Shown: piece after piece, positions 1-13,500 of the stretch | Numbering within the stretch: position 1 is the stretch's first letter | How the letters are laid out: each line of letters opens with the position of its first letter | NCBI RefSeq assembly: GCF_001640805.2 | Contig: NC_066837.1 | Span: 25,804,002-25,868,001 of the forward strand | Source of the DNA: Lates calcarifer | Taxonomy: Eukaryota > Chordata > Actinopteri > Centropomidae | Direction of reading: 5' to 3' | Length of the DNA stretch: 64,000 bases | Translations under genes and position numbers: made by a program | Notes under the pieces: generated by a model | Databases searched by the model: none | The model's input: the letters and a program-made list of their open reading frames with translations, nothing else | What the model was told of the DNA's origin: nothing

Positions 1-27
1 AAATAAAATGCATTCCTAGTTGTATAT

Positions 28-168
28 AAAACCTGAGTCTGCCCAGTAACTTACAGTAACAAGTAAAAATAGCTGTCAGATAAGTACAGTGGAGTACAAA
101 GTGCAATATTTTCCTCAAAGTACCTGAAAATTTAAGTAAATATCCTTAGTTACTTTCCACCACACAGA
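28..168. repeat. Old teleost interspersed repeat (hAT/MITE-like tail)
   Basis: The stretch has the wording of a very common teleost repeat: a run about a sticky 'aagtacagtggagtacaaag' unit, then 'agtaaatatccttagttac' and a 'tttccaccac' end. I recognise the family from memory only. The copy is diverged and I could not define its termini or a target duplication. Confidence 0.45.
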
Positions 169-356
169 CAAAACTGGCTCAATTAATTAATACAAATGAG
201 TGATTATTAATGTTACCAGGCGAAACTTTTGAAATTTTAAGAATGCATGAGTGACTGTGTTTATAGAAGATATTCCTGCCAAATAAAGTTTCATTTGAAG
301 CTATTTGACTGTGGTCTTACTGTTTAGAATTTAAATATGCTCTCATATCCCAGTAT

Positions 357-412
357 CCAAGGTGTCTCATTAAAGGTGAAGTTTTGGCTTCACTTTTAAT
401 GAAGCACCTTGG
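357..412. repeat. Imperfect inverted repeat, 25-bp arms, 6-bp loop
   Basis: Arms at 357-381 and 388-412 are complementary at 22 of 25 positions, separated by 'ttttgg'. As RNA it would form a compact stem-loop. It lies about 0.7 kb upstream of the slc43a3 start codon. It could be a small palindromic MITE or a hairpin transcript; nothing in the sequence decides. Confidence 0.6.
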
Positions 413-912
413 AAGTTACCAGAATGAGCACAGTCATTAACGTTGATGGATTTTAGTTTGCATGAAAGCCAAACAGTGTGACACCCCACATTATCACAAC
501 TGTCTTCAAGACACACCAGAGGACAAAGTAACTCTTCTTATCATATACTGTGGCAGGCTTTATGGTTTTCTCCCTCCAAGGTCTCGAGATGTAAAGGACT
601 TGTTTGGAATCATCTTCACTTTACGAAACCCATACAACTTTTTATGCCACCAAATATTGTACTAAACCAATGCAATATTTACCCTTTATCATTCTTTAGA
701 AAGACAGTAAAATGGCTGTACAAACTGAGAACTGTAGGATATAAGTTGATTGATTGAGGGCAGTATGTGTTTAATCCATTTAAAATGCTACAGAGATGCT
801 GCTCAGTCCTGTATCATCCATTGTGTAAGTGTGGAATAATACTCAACAATAATACTGTACTGTTGGGGCTGTAACTGAAAGACATCTGTTCTGTTTTTGT
901 TCTGTATTGTAG

Positions 913-1079
913 ATACTTTAATCCAGACAAGCAGCTGAAGGGAAACATCAGAAACTGAATCTTCTTAAGAAGGAATTAGCATAGGAAGAGAAAATCAAAA
1001 GAGAAGAAGAGGCACTAAAACTTTCTCAGAGGAAAAAAACATTTGACCTTCTGGAGACCTTGAGGAAAGGAAGTGAAAC
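913..1079 (+). other. slc43a3: Likely 5' untranslated part of slc43a3 exon
   Basis: A T-rich tract followed by AG at 911-912 is a plausible splice acceptor. The sequence from there to the start codon at 1080 is purine-rich and has in-frame stops, as expected of a 5' UTR. Upstream non-coding exons and the promoter were not identified, so the acceptor is an inference. Confidence 0.35.
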
Positions 1080-4000
1080 ATGCAGGGGCACGAGGTTGGT
1101 ATCAGGCTGCGCTACTGGTTGACACTGGCCTCGGGGATTCTGGAGTGTCTGTGCTTTGCCGGTGTGGTGTTTGGTTATGCCTCTCTGGTGTTTGTGCTTA
1201 AGGAGGATGGGTACTTCAGTCAGCTGTGTGACAGCATCCCAGGCACCAATGGCACACTGATCAAAGGTGAGCAACTTGATTAAGTTTCAGAGATGATCTT
1301 GTTACTGCGATGCTGAATTAAATATCTCTGCTGAGTATAGCTCAGATGGATATCAGTCTTTTCTTTAAACCAGCCCAAGCACAATGTGAATTAAAATGTG
1401 TGAGCTAGATGAAAGCAGATGACTCTCTTTTTTATTTACAGAAGATATCAATTGATTATTGAAAGAGAAATGACACCTAATGTTAAGAAAATAAAGGCAC
1501 ATATATCTTTAAACTAAAGCAAAAATACTAGAAATTAAAGGTGCATTAACTTCATAGTTTTGACCACTTGGGGGCAGAACAGCATCAAAACAGCCATATA
1601 TTCCTGTCATACTGTAACCTTTGTTGTTGTCGCTAGCGTTAGCAACTAATTTCTACATGCACACTCAGCAGAAACACAACAGCATCTTATGGACATTTGA
1701 CAAATCTAATTCTAACATTTGTTCTACTTTTAGCTCTGCTTTGGTCTTAACTTTCTTGACCAGCTGTTTGCTAATTTCATCTGTCTGCCAAACTGAAAAC
1801 AATGAGCTAAAAGAGGCTAAATAGCCTTGAAGACCTGAGTTTTGTGATAATTCTCTATGAGTTTGTCACTATGACCATCCCATTTCACATTATGCAGACC
1901 CAGCTGATTGATTGTTAAGATCAATTATTTTAAATTATGCAGCTTTAAATGAACTTATGCCATTAAGAGTATTTGCAGACACTACAATTAATACAACAGC
2001 AGCTCGAAGTAAGCTTTGATGTTTAGCATTTAAAACAGCAGCGTTCTCAAAAACTCTTGTTTTTCCTCGTTTCTCTTGTGCAGACTGTAGTAAACAGGAT
2101 GAGAGGTTCTCACTGGTCTTCACCATCGCCTCATTCCTTAACAACTTCTTGAACCTCATCAATGGTTACCTGTTCGATCGATTTGGCACCATGGTGACTA
2201 GGCTGCTAGCAATGTGAGTTGTCTAATTTTTCTTTCCCCAACCCCCCAAAAAACTCCAGGCTGTAGTTTAAGGCCCCAGATGAATCCATTTTAGTAGCTC
2301 ATTGACAAATGTACCCAGCTTTAAAATTCAGATTCTTTATTAGTAGTTTACTTAGTTAGGCCTCCTCAGACAGCATAATGAGATAAATGGTTAAGAATTA
2401 AGAAAGCAAGCGGCTGACAATTTGAAATACTGTAAGTTATTAGTGTGAATGCTGACTTAGCATTACTAGTTCTTCAAATCTTTATTACTCTTCGACCCCT
2501 GTGGAACAGTACATTTCACCAAGAACACATGCCTGCACACAGTAACTGTATCTCCTGTTGTATCATGGTATCACACGAGACAATATGAAATTGTCCTTGT
2601 CTGTTTTTCTGCACACAGTTACAGTGAGGAATGTTGATTTCTGGAACCTCTGTGTTATACATTAACAGTTGAGGTTACTTATTTATTTCTCACAATGCAC
2701 GTGAATGCATATCTGTAGATCACATGATACAGGTTAGCAGGTCAAAGTGCCTACCTAAGACATACACTAACACAAAGAAGTGTATGTCTTAAGTGTGTTT
2801 TTAACAATGAAAAATGAAATAAATACAGGGAATTACTGAAGGATAGTTTGCTAAATAAAAGCAAATCTGGCTAATACAATCCATTACATTTAGCTCTGTC
2901 CACCAACCTGCAGTCACTGCAAATGTTCATGGTGTACCTACTAAATATTCTTATTTACCATTGTGTTTTTTATGAGAAATTCTAAAAGGCATTATAATAT
3001 GTCTGTGTCTGTGTGTTGGTACTGTTTGTCTCAGTGTATGTTTTGGAGAATAAATGAGAGAAACACAAACATGACTGCTCTAAATTCAGTTGTATGTCTT
3101 TCTCCAGATGTTTGTACACTACTGGAACACTTCTTGTAGCCTTCTCCAGTCCAGGTAATTGCACACAAACATACACACAATCATACACAACGTACAGCAA
3201 ATACCATCATGTAACCATTTCAAGCTGTTCCCTAACCTTTTTAAACATCACCTCATTCAAGACATAATGTATAAATAATGTAGTCTCTCTGTAATTTCAG
3301 GAAATGGAACGGTGAATTGATTGACCACTAACCTCTGTGTCATCATAGTTTCTGCTCATTTCTTCTTCTCATAATTCTCACAATTTCAGCCTTATTCCAG
3401 CCATTTTAAACATACACTACTCTCTTTCCAGAACAAATACCATTACTTATGCACTGAAGCATGGAACATTGTTTTTTTTGTTTGTTTGTTTGTTTGTTTT
3501 TTTAATAGCTAGAATATCTAAATGAAGTTAGAGGGGAAGTTAGTTTGCTCACCAGCTAATCATTTTGATCACTAGCAGGTCTTTACTCTGCCTATTTCTC
3601 TGTATTCCTCTCCCATTTCTCTCAAAGCAATTTTAGTGCACAACCTGTGAAATGAAATTTTGTCCAGTTACAGTTTGTGTCATCTTGGTCTAGTTATTTA
3701 GTCCAAAGTTAGCAAAATGGCTCCTTGTACAGTAAAAACCACACAACCCAGATTATTACAGCACATAATCATTGCTTTAATCATATTAAACCAATATTTA
3801 ATTCTTAATTTTTAATTATCTACTGAAAATCTACTTTTCATCTAGCTGTCTGAGCCATTTACATCAGTACCACAGGAAGAGTTTGTTTCAAACAGTTTTG
3901 TAGCTGTCTTGCTAAAATACACAGTAACGGTTTAACTGGTCTTAACCTCCTAACTTCTCTGCTCTTCTGACTTCCTTGTGGTTCTAGCACAAATCAAGTG

Positions 4001-7000
4001 AAATGAAAGGGAATACGTTCACAATTATTCCATAATTACATAATGAAGAAAATCATTTCTTGTCTGAAAGATAATAATGTGTGATGAGTTTGTCCTCCAT
4101 TGCTCCACAGCGTTTTCAGAGCTGCTTTTTCCTGCCTTGTCCTGCATCGCTGTGGGAGGAATTCTGCTCCTTATAACAAACATGCAGGTGAATACCCTGT
4201 AGTAGTCCTGTATATTGTACCTAGTATAGAAAAATACTGTATGTCTGATGCACTGATGTGACTGTGTGTGTCTGGAAGGTGGGCAACCTGTTTACGAGTC
4301 ACCGCTCCACCATCATCACCCTCTACAACGGTGCCTTTGACTCCTCCTCAGCTGTGTTTCTTATCATCAAGGTAAAACAGGGAAGCTGCTCATCTATGTT
4401 CTGTCTGTATTTCAAATGGTTCCCTTGCTATACCAAATCTTTTTTCCTCTGCTTTCCAGGTTCTGTATGAACAGGGAATCTGTCTCCGCTCCTCCTTCCT
4501 TGTTTTGTCCTCCTGCAGCATCATACACCTGATGAGGACCTTCCTGCTGATGCCCAGAAACCACATCCCATACCCTCTGCCACAATACTACACCTACGGG
4601 TGAGATTATTACAAAAACTTTGGAGCAGCTACTTTCTCTGAGGTTATTTAAGACATGACATATACTGTATGTCCACTTTTCCTGATCCTCAGAGTGAACT
4701 GTGGAAAGGCCAACACTTACAATGTGGAGCAGTTTGAAAAGATGAGGGACAGTGCAATGACGGTTTCTCAAGAGTCCAGTGGGATGGACAACACACCAGC
4801 AGGACCTGATGACAGGACAGAGACCCAAGACTCTGGAAAAGGTAAGTATCTTCATCTTCCCACCTTCTAAACATCCACAGTGTCAGGTGTGGAGACCGCT
4901 GTTGGACTATACAATTCAATCATAATGTATTTAAAGGTACTTGACACATCAAATACAGAAAACAACTTCAAATGACTAACTCTGATCTACCTCTGTCCAC
5001 TGTCTATTACCAAGCAGTCTTCTTCTGGCAATGTAATTCAATCTTGTATTAACTGCTGAAGTTTTGGATCTGCCAGAAAACACTCTGATTATACCGCATG
5101 AAGTTTTTGAACAATTCAATGGAGAATTTCCTGCTTAGTTTGGAACTGAAAAAAAAAAACAGATTTGAAGAATGTATGGAATCACAATGACTAGGGATGC
5201 TCCAATGCCACTTTTTTCCAAACCGATACAATACCGATACTTGGATCTGAGTACTTGCCGATACAGAGTACCAATAAGAGTACTTATTAATGCCATTACA
5301 CTTCGTACATTTACTTGAAAACATGTTTTATTTTCATCAGATATTGTTTCATTCTCTGTCTGTAAGAGATCACTGTGACTGACATTTGAACATTCCATTA
5401 TATATGACATTGCCACACATTTTACTCAATAGAAGTACTGTTAAAGTAGTGTTATTGACATTTTAGCATTCAACTGCATCTTTTTTAACAAACAGAATAT
5501 CTTCAAGGCAGGAGTAGGTGGAAGGTTTAAAATGTCCAACTATTTTCCGTCCGACTGCCACAGCATCAGCCACGCTCCTCTGTGCTAAAAGCCCCTCATT
5601 AACAGCCAGCTGGAGGGTGTGTGCGACACACGGCAGGCTCGGGAGTCCAGCGTCACTCATGGCTTTGTGTGACTTCATGTTTTTTGCATTATCACGTAGC
5701 ACAACATGAACAGAACTTTTAGGGACCCCCCATGTCTGAAGCATGTCAACAAACACACCTGCGATGGCTTGGCTGGTGTGCGAACCCCTAAACTGTTTTG
5801 CATGCAGGGCGACTCTTTGCGGAGTAAAATCCTCGTCAATCTGTTGTGCAGGTAAACTGATGAGGGACACCGGGCTAACGCTGCTCATCCAAATATCAGT
5901 GGTGAAGCTGAGGGCCGAAATGTCTTGCAACAGGCTGCGGATGTGCCTCTTCACAAAGTCGTGTAGCTTGGGCAACACTGTGTCGTGCCGTGTTGGTTTT
6001 TTAGATGTTTTATCAGAGCATAATTTGCAGTCCGCTTTACTTTAGTCACCATCATCCACTGTGAAATACCTCCACAACGCCGACATTGCTCCTCTGTGCT
6101 CTCACTTAGCACCTGACCGTCCGACTGAACGTCACGCTGCTGTAAAGTGGTATCAAGCTGTGGTATCGGGACACTTTTATGAGTACAAGTACGAGTACAG
6201 GAACAGGGTATGCATCCCTAACAGTGACCAATTCTTTTAAACCAGTGCTGAGCAGATACAGTACAGTACAGCACAGTCTTATTTCACAAATATGGTTGGA
6301 TATCATTAATTAAACCCCCCCATCATTTTCCCACAGTGAAAACTGCAATTATCTGCCACTCCCAGAGGAAAATCTGTGTTTTTAGGGCAACTGGTGCTTT
6401 AACATCAGGTCTTTTTTCCCATCTTTTAATCAAATCTCAGAGCTTCAGTGTAGACCTACCAATTAATTAAACTACCATCTGCAACCTCTGATTCCCTCAG
6501 ATTCAAGATAAATGGAAGACTAGCTAGTGTTAATGGTTTACCCAGACTGAATGCTTCAATATCTAACCAGTCAAAATCTGGATCATTCGCACCCAATCTG
6601 CCAGATAAAGAAAATGGTGAATAATGAATAATCTAATGGTAACTGCAACTTTGCAAATTTATATTATATTTATATATTTATATTTCCAAAAAAACATCCT
6701 CTTAGTAGGATTATTACCCAGTACAGTTGGAGGGAAAATGTCACATAACACAGACTTCATGTGAATTTTCATGCATTTAGCTGCAAGTTTCCAGAGCTGT
6801 GTGTTGTCCTGGTTCTTCCTGTGGCACCTGCTGTGGTTGTCCATCATGCAGCTGAGGCACTACCTCTTCATCGGCACACTCAACCCCATGCTCAGCCGCC
6901 TGGCTAATGATGATCCCAACTTGGGTAACTGATTATAAAGTTCACTAATTAACCCTCTTTATCACATGTATTAACTGACTGTGATTTAAAGCTTTCTACT

Positions 7001-8988
7001 TGTTACCTCACTGACCTTTTCTCTCTTCTCCTTATCACCATCTAACACCAACTCCTTTATCACTTCTCTCTGTGGCTGTTTCCTTCCCACTGTGTCTCCC
7101 TCAGTAAGTCAGTACACTAATGCTTTTGCCATGGCCCAGCTGTGTGGAGTGCTGTGTGCTCCCTGGAATGGACTCATCATGGACAGACACAAGGGAAAGC
7201 CTCGGGCTCATGGTAAAGCAACAACTGGTGCATGTTTGTGTGTGTGTGTTTTATGCAACAGAGCAACTTCACTTACTCCTTCTTAACCATGTTCCCTCCT
7301 GCAGGAGAAACAGAGCAGGAGGCAGACCTGCGCTCCTCCTCTCTGTCTCTGTTCCTGACCTCCCTGCAGTGCCTGCTCTTCTCTGTGTGCGCCTCCCTTC
7401 CTCTCCTCCCACTGCAGTATCTCACCTTTGCTCTGCAAGTCCTCAATCGCTCCTTCCTCTATGGTGGAAACGCAGCCTTCATTAGCATCGCGTGAGCAGC
7501 TATTACATGTACAAACAGGAGGTGGACAAAATAAAAGAAACACTTGAAAACACAGTAGCCCTGCAGAGAACACCAACTTGGTTAAGGCCACAGTGTTTGG
7601 TTCTTGTTGACAGTGACATGATTACCATGGTCTTTGTTGTGTTGTTAAACAAAGTTGCAAAAAAGTTGCAACAAAGTTAGTGTCTTTCTTTGCTAATGCA
7701 GTTATCTTATGATTGGCATACAGTCTGTATGATGTTGTATGAAATGTTACATAACTTAGCAGTGTTTTAGATGGTGTCTTTGCACTTCTCTAAGGTGAAT
7801 TGTTGCTCGAAAACTCACTTATAGTCTAAAATGTCAAATATTGAAGAGCACAGAGTTTGTGTGAGGGAGGATATAGGATGAAGACCAACATGTAAAGCAT
7901 GACCCATCATACAGATCAGCAAACTGGGCAAATGTGTAAACTTGCCTAATTTTCTAAGAGTTGAGGTTCATGACTCAGTAAATTTGAAGGCACACTAAAT
8001 TTAACTTCTGTATTAGTGCAGGGAGACATAGCCACAAGTTTAGAAGCCACAAATCATTATTTCTTCTAGTTTAAAGGCTGTGGATGGAGGATGTGGTTTT
8101 TAAACTTTTCTTTATGGTCAGAATATGACAAACACTTGCCAAACAGTGGAACAGTTCACAAATCTGAAGCTGAAAACAATTATATTGATCAAATCTGACT
8201 TAACTAAATCTAACTTGTGAACTGCATAACTCTGTCTGCAGTGTGAGTGTGGTCAGAAGTTAACTATCACCAGCACTGACTGAAAGACACTTGCAGCTGC
8301 AGCCTCGAATAATTTAACACTTCTGACAATGTCACAAAAAGCAAACATGATAACATTATGTGGTTGTGAAGGGAAGTGACACTGGACAGAGCCACTGTGA
8401 TGATTCAAAGCTTTTCTTCTCTACATTCCTTTGTTGTTGTCCATCTGCAACATCCTAATTTACAGACATACCTGTGGAAGTGACACGTCTCCCTCTCTCT
8501 CAGTTTTCCAGCCTGTCACTTTGGGAAGCTGTATGGCCTGGTGATGTCCATCTCTGCTGTCATCTCTCTGCTGCAGTACCCCTGCTTTGCCCTCGTCAAA
8601 GGAGCTCTTGGTGGAGACCCCTTTTTTGTAAGTGCTCAAGAAAGTTTAAGTTGTTGTTTTACAAAAGAAACCTTTGTTGAATATCAAAGCTGGCTATATC
8701 AGGCTGATATTTTGACCATGCCGAGGACACATCCAGGCAAGAATACAAGTTTGTGCCTCTGTCAAAATGTAACACAGTCTGCATGTAAAATTAGACTGAC
8801 ATTGTGTGATAGTGGTAAATAAATAATGTTTTGATGTGTTGCAGGTGGATGTTACTCTGACTCTCCTCACTTTGCTGGTGTTTGTCCATCCTGCCTACAT
8901 CTTCATCCACTGTAGGAGACTAACCCGCTACAGAGAGGACAACGTCCAGGCTGAAGCTGCTCATGGCTCAGTTGAGGCCAAGTTCTAG
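1080..8988 (+). CDS. slc43a3: Solute carrier family 43 member 3 (equilibrative nucleobase transporter), 509 aa, 12 coding exons
   Basis: Coding exons are 1080-1266, 2084-2213, 3108-3154, 4111-4187, 4279-4371, 4460-4599, 4693-4841, 6781-6924, 7105-7212, 7305-7491, 8504-8627 and 8845-8988; together 1530 nt. All junctions are GT-AG and in phase. The protein is a 12-helix major facilitator superfamily carrier of the plasma membrane. Characteristic segments are [20 protein letters not shown] (exon 5), RNHIPYPLP (exon 6), [12 protein letters not shown] (exon 8) and [16 protein letters not shown] (exon 9), all close to vertebrate SLC43A3, which moves purine nucleobases such as adenine by facilitated diffusion. 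Residues about 225-275 (exon 7) are a hydrophilic cytoplasmic loop between the two helix bundles. Length is near the human 491 aa. Teleosts have a and b copies; I cannot say which this is. Intron 7 carries an hAT insertion. Confidence 0.95.
1510..1825. repeat. Teleost interspersed repeat in slc43a3 intron 1
   Basis: The segment contains the phrase 'gaccacttgggggcag' and, further on, 'gagctaaaagaggctaaat', both recurrent in teleost intergenic repeats known to me. Ends are not defined. No coding potential is apparent. Confidence 0.35.
3472..3506. repeat. (TTTG)n microsatellite flanked by T-runs
   Basis: About five TTTG units sit between two homopolymeric T tracts in slc43a3 intron 3. Confidence 0.8.
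5192..6220 (-). mobile_element. Nonautonomous hAT DNA transposon with transposase remnant
   Basis: The element starts with TAGGGATGC at 5192 and ends with the complementary GCATCCCTA at 6212-6220. It is flanked by 8-bp duplications acaatgac (5184-5191) and acagtgac (6221-6228), one mismatch, as hAT elements make. Subterminal regions are rich in GTAC-type motifs. On the minus strand 5463-5978 encodes hAT transposase: a TDIW motif, then RDNAKNM, then a CVAHTLQL motif, followed by a stop near 5463. Upstream (about 5980-6110) traces of a BED finger lie in another frame. The C-terminal dimerisation region is missing, so this is an internally deleted copy in slc43a3 intron 7. Confidence 0.85.
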
Positions 8989-9250
8989 AGGGATAATAAT
9001 TAAGATGTTCCAGTCTCTGTCTAGAAGTTTTACTTTTCAGGGTCTGTCTGTTTGTTTATTTTGAACTACAGTTCACAACATAACACAATTTTGAATAACT
9101 TGTGGGTTTTTTTTTTTTATCCAGGTGCACTGATTTTTTAGTGTTTGTGAGAACAGATACATATGTTTTTAAATCATTTGTATAATCAAAGATGTGTTGA
9201 TAGCCTAGGTAAAAAAAAAAAGCATTATTAAATGTAAATGTTTGTGTTTC
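8989..9250 (+). other. slc43a3: slc43a3 3' UTR with ATTAAA polyadenylation signal
   Basis: The stop codon ends at 8988. The first plausible polyadenylation signal is ATTAAA at 9227-9232, a common variant, followed by GT-rich sequence. No AATAAA was seen before it. The end point is inferred. Confidence 0.45.
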
Positions 9251-9404
9251 ACTGAAATGTAATATGCAATACACTGTATATACAGTATGTTTATACTGTA
9301 TATATAACCACAGTATGCAGAATAGTACTAAACAGTATACTGTGTACTATGTTTCTACACAGTGTGTTTTTCATGATTGAATTGGTAAATGAACTGCTCA
9401 TATG

Positions 9405-10525
9405 GTAATAGTTTTATTCTGAGTATTCAACAGGTATATTCATGTTACAATAAGACAATAATAGCTCTGCATGTACGAGAATATGCCAAGGTTCAAGAAC
9501 ATTACAGTCTAAAACAATACAGACATTGTGCTAATACACTTCATCCCTTGTTTTAACAGTATACAGTATAATGTAGCAGTGAAAAGTGCAGTATACTATA
9601 AAACCATTAGGTGTCAGTACACAGGTAACAAATGACCTTCTGAAATACAGCAGTACAAAAACAAGGCATAAACAATTGTTATTCTACAGTGCAAATGAGA
9701 TGGCACATTTTATTCTCAGCAAGTGTCAGGTTGTTTTTTCCTGGGATCCTTTTTCAGTGATCTCTTCATTTATGATTTAAGTTCCATCATTAATTTACTG
9801 ACGTAACTGTTGAATTCCTACTGTAACATGAGAAAAAGCAGCAAGAAGTGATCTAACATTCAGCGTTTAGAGATGTCTTTCATTATCTACTGATTAGCAA
9901 CATGAAGTACAAGTCATTATGCAAAAGTAAAGTTGCACAGTAGAACTTTTACACAATACTACCATGAAGGACTTTCCTACACGCTTGTAATCACAGTTAT
10001 GTTTCTTAAAATTTGGCATTAAGGATAAAAAAAGGAATACCCTTCCATCTAGTGTATTAAAACAAGGTAAGGCACTAGGTACTACAAAATGCTTAATAAA
10101 CGCAGCACAATGTAAATCAGTAGTAGAATAGCCCAAAGCTATATATATATATATATATTTTCTTTGTCTTCTCTTTAGGCCCTAGGGAATAAACTAAAAA
10201 TGATAAAATGATGTTAAAAAATACTGACCTTAAAGACAGTTAAGGTTGAATAAACATTTTCAATCAATAAAACTTGAGATTGTTTAAGGCTGTTCCAATC
10301 CAATATCTATAATAGCCAAGATCCCCCAAAAATGAGCATCTCTCCGTAATATGCACTGATTTTACACTGACTTGGTTTTTATCCCAGCTGTAGACATTGT
10401 GCAGCTTCTTTTTTCCCAGCATGCTAACTTTGTGCTGGGGCTTTGGTTTATGGCAATAATCAAATTTAAATCTAGGTAAGGATAAGTGTTTAGCATGTTA
10501 CTGTGTTTACTGTGTGTTTCTCTGT
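9405..10525 (-). other. 3' UTR of the BED-PR-BED-hAT gene
   Basis: From the stop codon at 10526 the minus strand runs without a good ORF to an AATAAA (plus-strand TTTATT at 9413-9418). This would give a UTR of about 1.1 kb ending only about 150 bp from the slc43a3 3' end on the other strand. An (AT)n tract lies at about 10140-10158. Confidence 0.45.
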
Positions 10526-13500
10526 TCATGGAACCTTTTCAATCCCACTGTTTTTGTCATCATTCCTGACTGCTATTTGTCCAGTGTCAGAGGTGGGCAT
10601 GTGGTTGTGGTGCAGAAACAAGATTGTGTCCAAACTTTCTGGTGGAATGTTGGCTCTCTTCCTGTATGTGGCTCCCACTCCTTCCTGCATGTACTCCTGC
10701 GCAGCATTACCCGCCACGGCAGGGGCAGCCAGATAGGCCCGCGCCACTGTGGCCAAGAGTGGAAACTGTACCGCTTTCGTCCTCCACCACTGCAGAGGCT
10801 CCACTCCCAGTGAGGCCCCCTTGTCAGCTCTAAAGACAGACATCTCCATGTCTATGGACTCCTCCACGGAGCTCTGCCTGCTTTGGGGGGCAGAGCAGAA
10901 CAGGTCTCCCAGCAGAAACTCCATTCCAGACAGCCCGCCCTGAGAACCTGGGTCTGCTGACTCGTTCTCATCGGCCTCTCCTACATCGCTCTCTTCATAT
11001 TCGTCTTCGATCTCTCTGAAGTTGATTGGACGGGATTCTTTGAGCCGTTTGCTCCTCCGCACATAGTCACCCTCTGACTCTGGTGACCCAGGGGAGGGGC
11101 TTCTCTTACTCTGGTTTTGCTTCTTACCTTGGCTCCTCTTCCTGTCCTCCTTCACAATCCTGACAGCTTCTTTCTTCAGCCAATCAAAAGTGGCTGTCTG
11201 CTCCTAGAAAGTAATCACAACAAAATTATTTATTTATTTAAAATTATTTATTAAATTATTTAATGTTCCAACAGATCAAAGTAACAGTCTCAAGGGTCAA
11301 TGTCATTTTGAATGAAATTCAATAAGCAGGAAAATCTCTCATTATTTCTGTGCAAAAACAAAATGGAAGCTTTATGTGATGTGTGCTATTCATAGGGAAA
11401 CATTTCAAAACTCAATGTTTTGGTCAACTGAAACGTCTCCAGAACACAGAGGATTGAAAAATGTCGAGTACATTATGCTGACATCTTATGAGACACTTCC
11501 TGAAGCATGTGTATGTTCACATTTGTTGAAACAACAACCTGTGTCTTGGCTTCTTTGTTAAATGTACAACAGGATGTTCTAAGCAATGGAACACATTTAG
11601 TTTTCACTACCAAAAATCAGGTATCATATAGTACTAGTATCAACAAGACTTAAAATCTAGGTTACCAGCATGCTAATATGCTAATGTTTGGCAGGTGTAA
11701 TGTTAACCATGTTCACCATCATAGTTTAGCATGTTAGCATTCTAATATTTGCTAATAAGTAACTAAAAACAAAGTACAGCTGAGGGTGTTGGGAATGTTT
11801 GTATTGTGGGCATTTGGTCATAAACCAACATGAGAGAGAAATGACTATCTCGACCTGATAATGGTGTTACATAAAAAATTAAGGGACCACCAAATTATTA
11901 CAATTCATCCTGACCGGAAAAAAACTAACCAAATGGCAATCCAATCCAAAACATGATGCTGCAGGGGAAAGTCAGTTGATCTTCATCTTGTCTGCACAAA
12001 ATTTCATGGCAAACCAACCAGCAGTGAATTCAAGTGATACCTGGTCCCAGCTATTCACTAATCACTTCCCTTCATTTAAACTTCCTGACTCACCTTCTCC
12101 TCCATGAAGCCCAGCCCATGGAACTGAGGGTCGAGGGAACATGCTACACACAGAACCCTGTTGACAACAGGGTTGTTGTAACAGCTCGCCAAGTTCTGCC
12201 TCATCATCCTCTTCACCTCCTTTAAGGTGGATGACGAATCTCCTGGCCGGGACACGAGGTGGCGGGAGAGCAGGCCGATGAGAATCGGTTTGATTAGGGA
12301 CAGACGGGGGAAGGCCTCCTTGGCGAGGGTTCGACACGCTACATCCAGAGGTTTGAGGACCATACACAGCTCCTCCAGGACCTTCCATTCAGAACGCATT
12401 GTGACCGTGCTGGAGGTCGAGTTTGCGTGGCAGCTGCCAGATGAACTGGTTTCTGAAGCAGTGTCTTCTTTCGACAAGCCCTCCCCTCTAATCTCTTTTA
12501 TTATATCAGAGACAAGGCTTTTGTGTTTGATGAGCGTGCTCAGTAGAGGGTACAGCTTATTCCACGTTGGGCGACTATGAGCCCACGACTTCAGCTCTGC
12601 CTGTTCCTGTTTCGTCAGGGTCTGCAACAGACTCTCAACATGATGCTGATACAAGCTTCTGTTTTGAGCAGGTGTCAGGAACAGGGTTGAGAGAATACCA
12701 GAATATTGGCAGAGGGTCTTGGAGATGACAGGATGTGACATCACCTCCTCAATGCAGCCCTGCACAGCGCTGAAAAAACAGGGTACAGATGGTAGTCCCT
12801 CACTGGAGTGGCTGTGCTCGGAGCCATGTGGTTCCTCAGGTGACACAGAGTCTTCCCTTTCAAGAAATGTTGTTGAGTTCGGGTGAGGGACACTTCCCGC
12901 AGCCTCTCCACCTTTCTCGCTTTTTATCGGCCCCAGCCTCATCTTATTCCTTCCATCACCTCCCAGCAGGACCAGACTGGGCTGGGAGATTCCCCACTCC
13001 TGTGCCATTACTTTCACTTGGGCCTCCACTGCTCGAAGGGTGTAGTCTTTCAACCTGCTGTCTGTCCGTCTTTGGGTTGTCAGGGCCAGGTTCTGAAAAC
13101 TAAAATTTGAGTCTATGTAGTGTGCCCAGAGAGTGAGATACTTCTCAGTGTTGCCCTGCCAGTGGTGGGACCAAACGTCCACACTTAAAGTGACAAAGTG
13201 AAGTACTTCCCTCCGTTGGCTGGGAGGTCGCCCGCGTCTCCTGGGCTCAAACTCAATGGGAGCAGTGTAGTCAGATGTCTCGTCATTATCTCCGCCTCCT
13301 GTTTTCCTCCTCAGCAGCTGAGCCAGGCTCATCTTGCCTTTGATGTGGTGTTCTTTCAGGAAGTTCTCGAGCTGACAAGGTGACGGCAGCTCTTTGCAGG
13401 AGGGCAGAAGGGTGTGGATCAGCTGTTTGAAGCCTTCCCCTTCTACCAGTGCTGGAGGCTGGAGGTCTGTGATGAGAAAGTTGGCGATGGCCTCGGTCAC

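Noticed and set aside
462..665. 67-codon frame upstream of slc43a3
   Set aside because: No recognisable domain, no splice context, and composition like the surrounding AT-rich DNA.
12789..13383. Plus-strand frames opposite the hAT-body exon
   Set aside because: The minus strand has a 493-codon in-phase exon with hAT motifs; the plus frames are shadows.
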